From NCBI RefSeq assembly GCF_947502445.1, contig NZ_CANMZW010000034.1:1-64000 (forward strand): 64,000 nt of DNA, in the 5' to 3' direction. Positions 7,943 through 16,006 of this stretch are shown here, one piece after another. Source of the DNA: an uncultured Brevibacillus sp. GTDB taxonomy: Bacteria; Bacillota; Bacilli; Brevibacillales; Brevibacillaceae. The position numbers were made by a program, and so were the translations under genes. The notes below the pieces were generated by a model. The model saw nothing but the letters and a program-made list of their open reading frames with translations. It did no database searches and was not told the DNA's origin. Within the stretch, counting starts at the first letter, position 1, and each line of letters starts with the position of its first letter.

Positions 7943-9619
7943 TTACTGATACGACTGATAGTATTCGCGGATCGCTGCTACAAGTGCTTGGGCAATTTTG
8001 TCCTGGAAAGCAGGGTTCGTCAGCTGCGCGTTTTCTGCCGGATTGGACAAGAAGCCTGTTTCCGTCAGAACCGCTGGCATATGCGTGTTTTTAATCACGT
8101 AAAAGCCGCTTGCCTTGACACCGCGATCCTGGAATTTTGTCGCTCCTTGCAGATGTTTATGTACGACTTCCGCAAAAGTTTTACTGTTAGCATTATAGTA
8201 GAAGGTTTCTGTACCGCCAGCCTTCGCACTTGGAGCTGCATTTGCGTGAATCGAAAGGAACAAATCAGCCTCTCGATCGTTCGCGATAGCTGCGCGCTCT
8301 GACAGCTCATAAAAGACATCTGATGTGCGAATCGGTACCACTTGAAACTCTGGGTACTGCTTCAAGAGCTCAACAACCTTATTGGCTACAGCCAAATTAT
8401 AATCCTTTTCATGGTTGCCCGCTGTACCTAATGTACCAGGGTCTTTACCACCGTGACCCGCGTCGATCACAATCAAATACCCGGTTTTCTTCGGCTTCGG
8501 TGTCAGCTTGACCTCGATGCCGTCATCTGTATTAACCAAGCTGTATTGGCTTTTTTGGTTCAGTTCAATGACGACACGAACAGTATCAGGTGAAGCACTG
8601 TATTGGCTAAAACGCAACGCCGAGATCAGTGGTTCATCTTGCTGTACGTCTGATTTTGCTGCCTGCTCGTCCGAAGAATAGGACTCTTCCGTATCCTCAT
8701 CCATGTCCTCGTCGTCTTGCGAAGCCCGCTGTTTTTCCTCTGTTTCACCGATACTTCCGATGTTGCTGTTCTGCTCGCTCAAGAGATCCACGAGCCTGTC
8801 ATCCAAGGAGGTTTGTGGCAAGTCCAGTACAATGCGATGCGGTCCTGTCAGCACAAATGCTTGAGCCTGGACTGGCATCGACGTCTTAATACTCACACGA
8901 TCTCCATCCATCGATAAATCCTTGAGATGATTCAATCGCTCGATCTCAACCACGTTCTTTTTCTTATTCCAACTAAACGAGCCTCCAAGCTCATTTTCGA
9001 TTTGCTCTAATGGAAGAACCAATTGGTCGTCAATCGTCATACCACGTTCGGGTCTTTTCCAGGCAAATCCTTTTTGTCCGACTTGTTCTGCTACTGCCTG
9101 TGCCGAAACATACATCACGCTTGACACTTGGTACGTTTTGATCGCTTGTGAAGGGGCATGTCCATTCAACAGAACCTGCGGCGTTTCGTTTGCGATTACA
9201 GTACGGCTGCTGTTATCCCAGCCCACTGTCACACCGAGTGATTCTCCGACAAAGCGCAGCGGCAATAGCATGCGCTGCTTTGCGATGACAGGTGCCGTAT
9301 CGAGAGTCACCTGCTTGCCGTTCACCATGGCTTTTTTTGAATCCAGCGTGAGAGAAAGCTGCTGTGCTCCCCGCGTAATGACGGCTGTTCGTGATTTTTC
9401 GTTCCATGCAACCTCAGCCCCGAGACCTTCCGCGATCACACGAACAGGAACCAATGTACGTCCATTTTTGATGACTGGCGGCACATCAGGCTCAGTAGCT
9501 TGTCCACCGATCATCAGCTTGACGGCTTCCTCGTTCGCTGCCTTTGCAGCTGTTGCCCAACCGGGGATCAGCAGCAGGACTAGCATCGCTAGAAGTAACG
9601 GGTACAATCGTCTTTTCAT
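7943..9619 (-). CDS. N-acetylmuramoyl-L-alanine amidase (Amidase_3) with stalk and AMIN domains
   Basis: A secreted zinc amidase that cuts the muramic acid-peptide bond of peptidoglycan. After a signal peptide come a copper-amine-oxidase N1-like stalk domain (about 35-150), a partial second one, an AMIN-like domain (about 235-375, interrupted by an acidic Asp/Glu/Ser insert near 300-330) and the Amidase_3 domain (about 385-555). Zinc-site motifs are intact: DAGHGGKDPG, LSIHANA and TETGFLSNP. Length 558. It precedes the GerM lipoprotein gene. Confidence 0.9.
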   Translation of the reverse strand: MKRRLYPLLLAMLVLLLIPGWATAAKAANEEAVKLMIGGQATEPDVPPVIKNGRTLVPVRVIAEGLGAEVAWNEKSRTAVITRGAQQLSLTLDSKKAMVNGKQVTLDTAPVIAKQRMLLPLRFVGESLGVTVGWDNSSRTVIANETPQVLLNGHAPSQAIKTYQVSSVMYVSAQAVAEQVGQKGFAWKRPERGMTIDDQLVLPLEQIENELGGSFSWNKKKNVVEIERLNHLKDLSMDGDRVSIKTSMPVQAQAFVLTGPHRIVLDLPQTSLDDRLVDLLSEQNSNIGSIGETEEKQRASQDDEDMDEDTEESYSSDEQAAKSDVQQDEPLISALRFSQYSASPDTVRVVIELNQKSQYSLVNTDDGIEVKLTPKPKKTGYLIVIDAGHGGKDPGTLGTAGNHEKDYNLAVANKVVELLKQYPEFQVVPIRTSDVFYELSERAAIANDREADLFLSIHANAAPSAKAGGTETFYYNANSKTFAEVVHKHLQGATKFQDRGVKASGFYVIKNTHMPAVLTETGFLSNPAENAQLTNPAFQDKIAQALVAAIREYYQSYQ

Positions 9620-9747
9620 CCTGTCCTCCTCCGTTGATGTCTGTTTTGTTTTTTGGCCTTATGCAATTGTGCAACGTTCACCATTTTATTAGACGCATCA
9701 TGACCTGTAAAGTTTGTAGTCTTTTGGTACCAAATCTGTCGAAAAAG

Positions 9748-9776
9748 AAAAAAGTGCCGATTTCCGGCACTTTCGT
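9748..9776 (-). terminator. Terminator of the M28 aminopeptidase gene
   Basis: Minus strand: AAAGTGCCG, GAAAT loop, CGGCACTTTTTT. Confidence 0.85.
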
Positions 9777-9803
9777 CGACTTTCTCAAGAAAACCTCAGA
9801 TCG

Positions 9804-11174
9804 TTATTCCAATTCTCTTTCCTCAAAATCGTAATCGACAGGCTTTGGAGCAACGTGCGCGTTTTTCAATGCTGGTGTATCAGGACGTGCGATTTGATAA
9901 ACAGCTGCTCCTACGATCTCAGCTACTTCCTGAAGCTTGTCCTTGCTTATTTTATCGATGCTGTCTTCCGGTGAATGGTACCAAGGCTCTACCGGTGCAT
10001 GGATGAACAGTGCTGCTGGAATTCCCACCTCGGCAAAGGGAACATGGTCGCTTCGCCCTTCCCTGCCATAGTTTACAGTCTCGGACAAACGTGATCCGGC
10101 TGCTGCCCCCAAGTCTGTGACCACATTTTTCTCCCCGTCTACTGTATACATGATCAATTTTCCGGCATCCTTACTACCAACCATGTCCATTTGGAACATG
10201 CCCACCGTATTTTCGACTTCTTCTTCTGACATTGTTTCTACGTAGGCATAAGAGCCGAGAAGTCCATTCTCTTCAGCTCCAAATGTAATGAAGCGAATTT
10301 CCGTATCTGTCGGCATATTCGCCATAACTCGAGCCAGCTCAAGTGTTGTCGCTGTCCCTGAAGCATCGTCGTTAGCACCCGGTGCCCCTTCTACCGAGTC
10401 GTGATGAGCACCGACTATGATGATTTGCCCATTATCTTTATTTTTATCCGGTTTTTTAGTGGCGATCACGTTATAAGATGTGCTTTCCTTCGTCTCTGCA
10501 CCTTCTACGGTGACTGTTGCGCTCAGCGCTTCACCATTTTGCAATCGGTCCAAGAGTTCCTCTCCTTGCGACTTCGTAAGGGCCAAAACTGGAACATAGC
10601 TGTCATCTGGCCCCCCAAGTGTCCCGTTAATGGTGCCAGAGCTATTATTAAAGATAACGACAGCCTTTGCCCCTGCCTCTGCCGCATTTTTCACTTTATC
10701 CGCAAAAGAGATCTCCCCGCGCTTGATCAGCGCGATTTTGCCATCCAGATCCACTTCGTCCAGATCGCTCTCTCTTCCCAACCCCGCATATACGAGTTCA
10801 TCAGTCACACTGCCGTTCACTCCATAGGTAAAGGTGCCCAGCTCCCAGTCTGTGTCTTCAAAACCGCTAACGGAAAAAGAAAACTCGGTCGGTCCTGAAT
10901 AACTGTAAAACTCAAATGGCTGCCGTTCTGTATCATACCCATACGATTGAAACTTCTTTTCAATATATGTAACAGCATCATGCTCAGATTTTGTTCCGGC
11001 TACTCTCGGCTCCTCTGATAATTCCTTGACCATATTGTAGATGTTGTCTACTTTTATTCTTTTGACGATCTTGTTGTCAAATGCACTGCTCGATGGATGT
11101 GGTGCAGCGTAAGCAGTTATTCCGAACGTCAAACTCGCCACAAGGCAGAAAGGAATTACCGTTTTTTTCAACAT
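9804..11174 (-). CDS. Secreted M28-family aminopeptidase with PA domain
   Basis: A secreted zinc aminopeptidase (aminopeptidase Y / YwaD type), 456 residues. A signal peptide (ends near AYAAP) is followed by an N-terminal part, an inserted protease-associated domain (about 125-225) and the catalytic M28 domain. Metal ligands are visible in AHHDSVEG, GANDDASGT, EENGLLG and RSDHVPFAE. The ATG at 11174 has a perfect GAGGAGG Shine-Dalgarno; an upstream ATG at 11210 does not. It probably supplies amino acids, in keeping with the peptide-binding proteins nearby. Confidence 0.9.
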   Translation of the reverse strand: MLKKTVIPFCLVASLTFGITAYAAPHPSSSAFDNKIVKRIKVDNIYNMVKELSEEPRVAGTKSEHDAVTYIEKKFQSYGYDTERQPFEFYSYSGPTEFSFSVSGFEDTDWELGTFTYGVNGSVTDELVYAGLGRESDLDEVDLDGKIALIKRGEISFADKVKNAAEAGAKAVVIFNNSSGTINGTLGGPDDSYVPVLALTKSQGEELLDRLQNGEALSATVTVEGAETKESTSYNVIATKKPDKNKDNGQIIIVGAHHDSVEGAPGANDDASGTATTLELARVMANMPTDTEIRFITFGAEENGLLGSYAYVETMSEEEVENTVGMFQMDMVGSKDAGKLIMYTVDGEKNVVTDLGAAAGSRLSETVNYGREGRSDHVPFAEVGIPAALFIHAPVEPWYHSPEDSIDKISKDKLQEVAEIVGAAVYQIARPDTPALKNAHVAPKPVDYDFEERELE

Positions 11175-11296
11175 GCTTGTCCTCCTCATAATTAAGAAGT
11201 ATATATTCATAAGTAATTATGTAGAAGATAAAATTTTCTGTATAGTGAGAAAAGTATGATATTAATATCCATCAAAAGATACAGATCTCTTCTCCA

Positions 11297-11332
11297 GAAA
11301 AAAAGAGGCGTTTCCTGAATTGAACGCCTCCA
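11297..11332 (-). terminator. Terminator
   Basis: Minus strand: GAGGCGTT, CAATTCAGG loop, AACGCCTC, TTTTTTT, directly after the stop of the 11340-11756 gene. Confidence 0.85.
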
Positions 11333-11339
11333 TGACTTG

Positions 11340-11756
11340 CTACCGAAACAATCCACGTCTCTCTCTCCTGCTTACCTGCTCAACAGGTCCTTTCAGCATG
11401 TTTAATCCTCCACCCGCAACAAACTGCTGAATCATCGACAGCACAGCTGGATTAGACAGGACCTTGATTGAATCCGCCACTTTGGGGTTCTTTAATTGGG
11501 GGAACGCCCCGCTGAGGTGTGGCAATAGTGGAAGTAGATCTTCGAGCGAAAAGGCAGGCTTTGCTTTTTCCGGCACAGTCTGTACTGGCGGGCGACGGCG
11601 AGCTCCGAACAGTATGCCTCGCCTAGGCTCGATTACCGGTCTTGCTTTGAGCCGTCCGAGCGTATCTTTCATATCTTGTAGTTCCTGACGCACCTGATTC
11701 ATCTCGCGCATCATCTGCGCATTGTTCAAGTTGTGAGCGTCTGTCAGCTTGTTCAT
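11340..11756 (-). CDS. Hypothetical protein, possibly started upstream at an AUC codon
   Basis: I recognise no family. The 138 residues have a charged, coiled-coil-like N-terminal part (NAQMMREMNQVRQELQDMK), a basic Arg/Pro linker and a helical, Leu/Pro-rich second half. The ATG at 11756 is the first standard start, but it has no Shine-Dalgarno. The open frame runs 21 codons further, to an ATC at 11819 that stands 7 nt after a strong AGGAGGGAGG; the added N-terminus would be very basic (AAKIKRKHK). It follows the SpoVIF-like gene by about 40 nt and may be co-transcribed with it. Confidence 0.7.
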   Translation of the reverse strand: MNKLTDAHNLNNAQMMREMNQVRQELQDMKDTLGRLKARPVIEPRRGILFGARRRPPVQTVPEKAKPAFSLEDLLPLLPHLSGAFPQLKNPKVADSIKVLSNPAVLSMIQQFVAGGGLNMLKGPVEQVSRRERRGLFR

Positions 11757-11856
11757 CGATTCAATCAGATGATTCTGAGAGCCGGTCAGCTTATGCTTCC
11801 TTTTTATTTTGGCAGCGATAGTCCCACCTCCCTCCTGTTAACCTGACTTTTGTCCC

Positions 11857-12114
11857 TTATTTAAAGCGCTTTTTGATGTTGTTCAAGTCTTTCGCATCGA
11901 TCCCTTTTTTTGACAACTTATTCATCAAGCTGCCGACGTTTTCCGTTTTTGACATCTGCCGAAACTGGGCGACATAGCCGTTCAATTCTTTATCCGTGAA
12001 ATTTTTCCCTACCTTTTTACCCATATCACGAATGACATCCTTTAAACCAGCATCTGTCTTCAGCTTATCCTTGGGAATCGACTTTACAATGCTCAGCAAT
12101 TTACCAAGATCCAC
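11857..12114 (-). CDS. Small SpoVIF-like sporulation protein
   Basis: An 85-residue, Lys-rich helical protein. Its layout (LLSIVKSIPKDKL, then VIRDMGKKVGKNFTDKEL, then a C-terminal SKKGIDAKDLNNIKK) resembles stage VI sporulation protein F, a forespore protein needed for spore-coat maturation in Bacillus. The match is from memory of the family pattern. The GTG at 12114 is 7 nt after AGGAGG. Confidence 0.6.
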   Translation of the reverse strand: MDLGKLLSIVKSIPKDKLKTDAGLKDVIRDMGKKVGKNFTDKELNGYVAQFRQMSKTENVGSLMNKLSKKGIDAKDLNNIKKRFK

Positions 12115-12199
12115 AGTTATCCCTCCTGATCACAGTTTGTTCCCTTTCACTCTATGTCAGGAGCCGCTTAGTGGATTGGTCATTTGTCCATCATTGTGC

Positions 12200-12230
12200 A
12201 AAAAAAGAGGCACATAAAGTGCCCCTCTTC
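12200..12230 (-). terminator. Terminator of the first oppA-like gene
   Basis: Minus strand: GAGGGGCAC, TTTAT loop, GTGCCTC, TTTTTTTG. Confidence 0.85.
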
Positions 12231-12255
12231 TTTCGCTGCGATTCATTTCTTCTCT

Positions 12256-13845
12256 CTATTGCTTGATGTCTGCGTATTTATAATCTGCCATACCCAAACC
12301 ATCGATGATAACGCCATTGACCTTATCGCTTTGTACCCAAGATTGCGCGTAGTAATAGATAGGCATGATGGGCATTTCCTCCATCAAAATTCGCTCTGCT
12401 TGTGCCAAGATGGCTTTGCGCTTTTCCGGATCCTGTTGCAGTGCTGATTGATTCAAAAGTTCCTTGTACTTCGGATTTTCCCAAGCCGTATCATTGTTTC
12501 CGCCGTCTTTATCCTTGAACATTTCCAGGAAGTTGATTGGATCGTTGAAGTCACCCAACCAGCCTGCACGCGCTACTTGGTATTTACCTTGATGTACGTC
12601 TTCCAGGTATACTTTCCACTGCTTGTCTTCCAGCACAACTTCTACACCAAGCTTGCTTTTCCATTGGGCCACAATTTCTTCGGCGATTTTACTGTGACCG
12701 CTTGAGGTGTTGTAGGAGAGAGTAATCGGAGGGAGTTTGGTAATACCGACTTCCTTCATCCCGTCTTGCAGAAGTTTCTTCGCTCCTTCGATGTCATTAT
12801 CTTTAAAGTAGCCGTCTTGATTTAGATCCATGCTCGGTGGCACGAAGCCTGTCGCAGGTAGATGACCGACAGGAATTTTGGCCATTATCATTTGACGATC
12901 AATTGCATAAGCAAACGCTTTACGGATTTTCGAGTTATTGAAAGGGGCTTTATCTGTGTTAAATCGGTAAAAGTATGTCCCCGCAATTGGTTTCGTTATT
13001 AATTTTCCAGATGCCAGCAAAGCAGGTCCTGCATCAAGAGGTATATCTGAAGTTGGGGCACCCGCCCAATCCAATTCGCCGTTGTTGAACATATTTAACA
13101 TGATGTTCTCATCATCTACTATAGAGAAACTGATCTTGTCGATATTCACGTTACCTCTATCCCAATAGTTTACGTTTTTCACAAGAACCAGCCTGCTCTT
13201 GTGCACCCACGAATCCATTCGGAAAGGGCCATTACCAACGATTGTCTTGGCCTCAAAAGCCCAGTTTACACTCGCTTCTACCGCTTTCTTGTTCATAGGG
13301 AAATATGTATGGAATGCCGTCAATTCTGTGAAGAACGGGGTCGGATTTTTTAGTTCCACAACCAATGTTTTGGAGTCGATGGCTTTTACTCCAACGTCTT
13401 CGGCTTTTCCAGTTCCTTTGTTAAACGCTTCCGCCCCTTTCAAATAGTAGAGTTGGTAAGCGTAGTTGGACGCGGTTTTTGGTTCCAGCGCTCGCTTCCA
13501 AGCATATTCAAAGTCATGGGCCGTTACGGGGTCGCCGTTGCTCCATTTGGATTCACGAATTTTGAATGTATAGATTTTTCCGTCGGTAGAAACCGTATAG
13601 CTTTCTGCAGCAGCTGCATGTATTTTTCCGTCTTTCCCTAAACGGGTCAGCCCTTCGAAGATCGCTCTAGTGACGGTGCCTGAGGCTGAATCTTCTGCGA
13701 TGCCTGGATCTACTGTAGGGGGATCGGAAGTGAAATTTAGCCGTAACACTTTTGGCTCTGCCGCCATGATTGGGCCAAAAGAACCCGCTGCGATCCCACC
13801 GAGAATAAGGATAGAGCTCATCAATATGAAAACATTCTTTTTCAT
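12256..13845 (-). CDS. OppA/DppE-family peptide-binding protein without lipobox cysteine
   Basis: An SBP_bac_5 solute-binding protein, 529 residues, with the family core (LRLNFTSDPPTVDPG, SKWSNGDPVTAHDFEYAWKR). It is closely similar to its neighbour at 13981-15624. The paralogues have LAGC at the end of the signal peptide; this one reads IAAGSFGPIMAAEP, so the lipidated Cys is replaced by Ser and a signal peptidase I-like AMAA/AEP site follows. It is therefore probably secreted rather than membrane-anchored. The ATG at 13845 follows GGAGG. No permease or ATPase genes are near. Confidence 0.88.
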   Translation of the reverse strand: MKKNVFILMSSILILGGIAAGSFGPIMAAEPKVLRLNFTSDPPTVDPGIAEDSASGTVTRAIFEGLTRLGKDGKIHAAAAESYTVSTDGKIYTFKIRESKWSNGDPVTAHDFEYAWKRALEPKTASNYAYQLYYLKGAEAFNKGTGKAEDVGVKAIDSKTLVVELKNPTPFFTELTAFHTYFPMNKKAVEASVNWAFEAKTIVGNGPFRMDSWVHKSRLVLVKNVNYWDRGNVNIDKISFSIVDDENIMLNMFNNGELDWAGAPTSDIPLDAGPALLASGKLITKPIAGTYFYRFNTDKAPFNNSKIRKAFAYAIDRQMIMAKIPVGHLPATGFVPPSMDLNQDGYFKDNDIEGAKKLLQDGMKEVGITKLPPITLSYNTSSGHSKIAEEIVAQWKSKLGVEVVLEDKQWKVYLEDVHQGKYQVARAGWLGDFNDPINFLEMFKDKDGGNNDTAWENPKYKELLNQSALQQDPEKRKAILAQAERILMEEMPIMPIYYYAQSWVQSDKVNGVIIDGLGMADYKYADIKQ

Positions 13846-13925
13846 CAAATGCCCTCCGAATTTTTCTATTTGCGATATAACATTCAGTATACTCCTTAAA
13901 AGTAACTTTTTGGATAAGTCGCAAT

Positions 13926-13967
13926 AAAAAAGAAGAGGGGCACACGAGCGCCACTCCCCTTTTTGAT
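13926..13967 (-). terminator. Terminator of the second oppA-like gene
   Basis: Minus strand: AAAAAGGGGAGTGGCG, then CTC, then a partly complementary TGTGCCCCTC followed by TTCTTTTTT. Confidence 0.65.
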
Positions 13968-13980
13968 AGTATTTCTTCTA

Positions 13981-15624
13981 TTACTTGATGTCAGCGTATT
14001 TGTAGTCTACTGCACCCAGACCATCGATGATTACGCCGTCAACCTTGTCGTTTTTAACCCAAGATTGTGTGTAGTAGTAGATTGGCATGATTGGCATTTC
14101 ATCCATCAGGATTTGCTCAGCTTCAGCCAGGATAGCTTTACGTTTTTCCAGATCTGGTTCCAGAGCGGATTGGTTCAAGAGTTCTTTGTACTTCGGATTT
14201 TCCCAACGAGTATCGTTGTTTCCGCCGTCTTTATCCTTGAACATTTCCAGGAAGTTGATTGGATCGTTGAAGTCACCCAACCAGCCTGCACGCGCTACTT
14301 GGTATTTACCTTGATGTACGTCATCCAGATATACTTTCCACTCTTTGTTTTCCAGCTTCACGTCTACGCCGAGGTTTTTCTTCCATTGGTCTTGGATTGC
14401 TTCAGCAATCTTTTTGTGACCTTCGGAAGTGTTGTAGGAAAGAGTGATTGCTGGGAATTTGCTGATGCCAGCTTCTTTCATACCCTCTTCGAGCATTTTC
14501 TTCGCAGCTTCGAGGTCTTTGTCTTTGAAGTAGCCATCTTTGTTCAGCGCCATGCTCATTGGTATATAACCAGTTGCAGGCAGCTGACCAGCTTGCAGAA
14601 TGTTGTCGATCAGGCCTTGACGATCAATCGCGTAAGCAAATGCTTTACGGATTTTCGCGTTGTTGAACGGTGCTTTCTCTGTGTTGAAACGATAGAAGTA
14701 AGTACCCGCGATTGGTTGAGTTGTCATTTTTCCGGATTCTTTCAAAGCCGGAATCGCGTCAGTTGGCAGAGCGGAAGTCGGAGAACCTGCCCAATCCAGC
14801 TCACCATTTTCAAACATGGACAGCTCAGTGTTCTCGTCTTCTACCATGGAGAACTCGATTTTGTCCAGTTTGACATTGTCTTTATCCCAGTAATTGTCGT
14901 TTTTCACAACAATCAGCTTGCTCTTATGTTCCCATGTTTCCATTTTAAATGGACCGTTCCCAACGATGGTTTTCGCATCCATTGCCCATTTTTCGTTGCC
15001 TTCAACTACTTTTTGGTTAACTGGGAAGTATGTTTTGAATGCAACCAGTTCCAAGAAGAACGGAGTTGGGTTGTTCAGTTCAACTTCCAAAGTTTTATCG
15101 TCAACTGCTTTTACGCCAACGTCTTCTACTTTACCAGTGCCTTTGTTGTATGCTTCTGCACCTTTCACATAGTACAGCTGGTATGCGTAGTTGGAAGCTG
15201 TTTTCGGATCCAAAGCGCGTTTCCAAGCAAATTCGAAGTCTTTAGCGGTTACAGCGTCGCCGTTGCTCCATTTGTTGTCGCGGATTTTGAATGTATATTT
15301 TTTACCGTCTTCAGAGACAGTGTAGCTCTCAGCTGCTGCTTCATGTACTTTGTTGTCTTTGCCAACGCGAGTCAGACCTTCGAAGGTAGCTGTGATGATT
15401 GTGCTGGAAGTAGTATCTTCCGCAATACCTGGGTCAGCTGTTGGTGGCTCAGAGTGCAGGTTCAGCTTTAATACTTTAGAACCTGCTGCCTTATCAGTTG
15501 TAGCTCCTTGAGATGCATTGTTGTCTGCTGGTTTAGCTGCTTCGTTACCCGCGCTGCCACAACCTGCAAGGGCTGCACCAAGGACGAGGATAGAACTCAT
15601 TGCTACGAAAACATTCTTTTTCAT
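13981..15624 (-). CDS. OppA/DppE-family peptide-binding lipoprotein
   Basis: A lipid-anchored solute-binding protein for oligopeptides, 547 residues, with lipobox LAGC (Cys22) and an Asn/Ala/Lys-rich linker. The SBP_bac_5 core is intact from LKLNLHSEPPTADPG to DGLGAVDYKYADIK. Its ligand is unknown. AAAAGGGGGA precedes the ATG. It shares a 107-bp block of identical DNA with the oppA-like gene just downstream (14216-14322 against 12494-12600). Confidence 0.92.
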   Translation of the reverse strand: MKKNVFVAMSSILVLGAALAGCGSAGNEAAKPADNNASQGATTDKAAGSKVLKLNLHSEPPTADPGIAEDTTSSTIITATFEGLTRVGKDNKVHEAAAESYTVSEDGKKYTFKIRDNKWSNGDAVTAKDFEFAWKRALDPKTASNYAYQLYYVKGAEAYNKGTGKVEDVGVKAVDDKTLEVELNNPTPFFLELVAFKTYFPVNQKVVEGNEKWAMDAKTIVGNGPFKMETWEHKSKLIVVKNDNYWDKDNVKLDKIEFSMVEDENTELSMFENGELDWAGSPTSALPTDAIPALKESGKMTTQPIAGTYFYRFNTEKAPFNNAKIRKAFAYAIDRQGLIDNILQAGQLPATGYIPMSMALNKDGYFKDKDLEAAKKMLEEGMKEAGISKFPAITLSYNTSEGHKKIAEAIQDQWKKNLGVDVKLENKEWKVYLDDVHQGKYQVARAGWLGDFNDPINFLEMFKDKDGGNNDTRWENPKYKELLNQSALEPDLEKRKAILAEAEQILMDEMPIMPIYYYTQSWVKNDKVDGVIIDGLGAVDYKYADIK

Positions 15625-16006
15625 ACAAGTAATCCCCCTTTTCTAAATCTTTTTTCAATATACATGCTTTTATATTATTTTTAAACATGTTTTAGATTGA
15701 TTTAATAAATTTTTATTTATTTATAAAAATTGTTAATCAAATATAAAAATAAATTTATCGATAAAATAAACAAGAAAAAGATTTCACTCTTCTATAAAAG
15801 CCAATAAAACCTTATAAAATAAGGGTTTATGAACCTTTTTCATTTTTTACTTTCTGAAAGTCAGCCTCCCGAACTGAATGTGGCGAAAACTTTATTTTCC
15901 TTTAGTTATAAAATTTCGAATAAACGGAAAGTTTATCACTCAAGTATGCAAACAAAAAAGAAGGGCGTATTTGCCCTTCTTCTCTCATCCTTATTTGGTT
16001 GTTCGA
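15625..16006. other. AT-rich spacer between two oppA-like genes
   Basis: This 382-bp gap is very AT-rich and carries no convincing gene. It holds a palindrome at 15708-15731 (AATTTTTAT, 6-nt loop, ATAAAAATT). At 15954-15986 is the terminator of the upstream oppA-like gene on the minus strand: AAGAAGGGC, AAATAC, GCCCTTCTT, TTTTG. The palindrome could be an operator in the promoter region of the gene at 13981-15624; it has AATTTT/AAAATT ends like a CodY site but is not a good consensus match. Confidence 0.5.

Noticed and set aside
13963..15471. 502-residue plus-strand frame opposite the second oppA-like gene
   Set aside because: It is the mirror of a clear oppA gene, is rich in Phe/Cys/Val as expected from antisense, and has no domain or ribosome binding site.
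15708..15731. CodY box upstream of an oppA-like gene
   Set aside because: The palindrome has AATTTT/AAAATT ends but the spacing and centre differ from the CodY consensus, so I list it only as a dyad.
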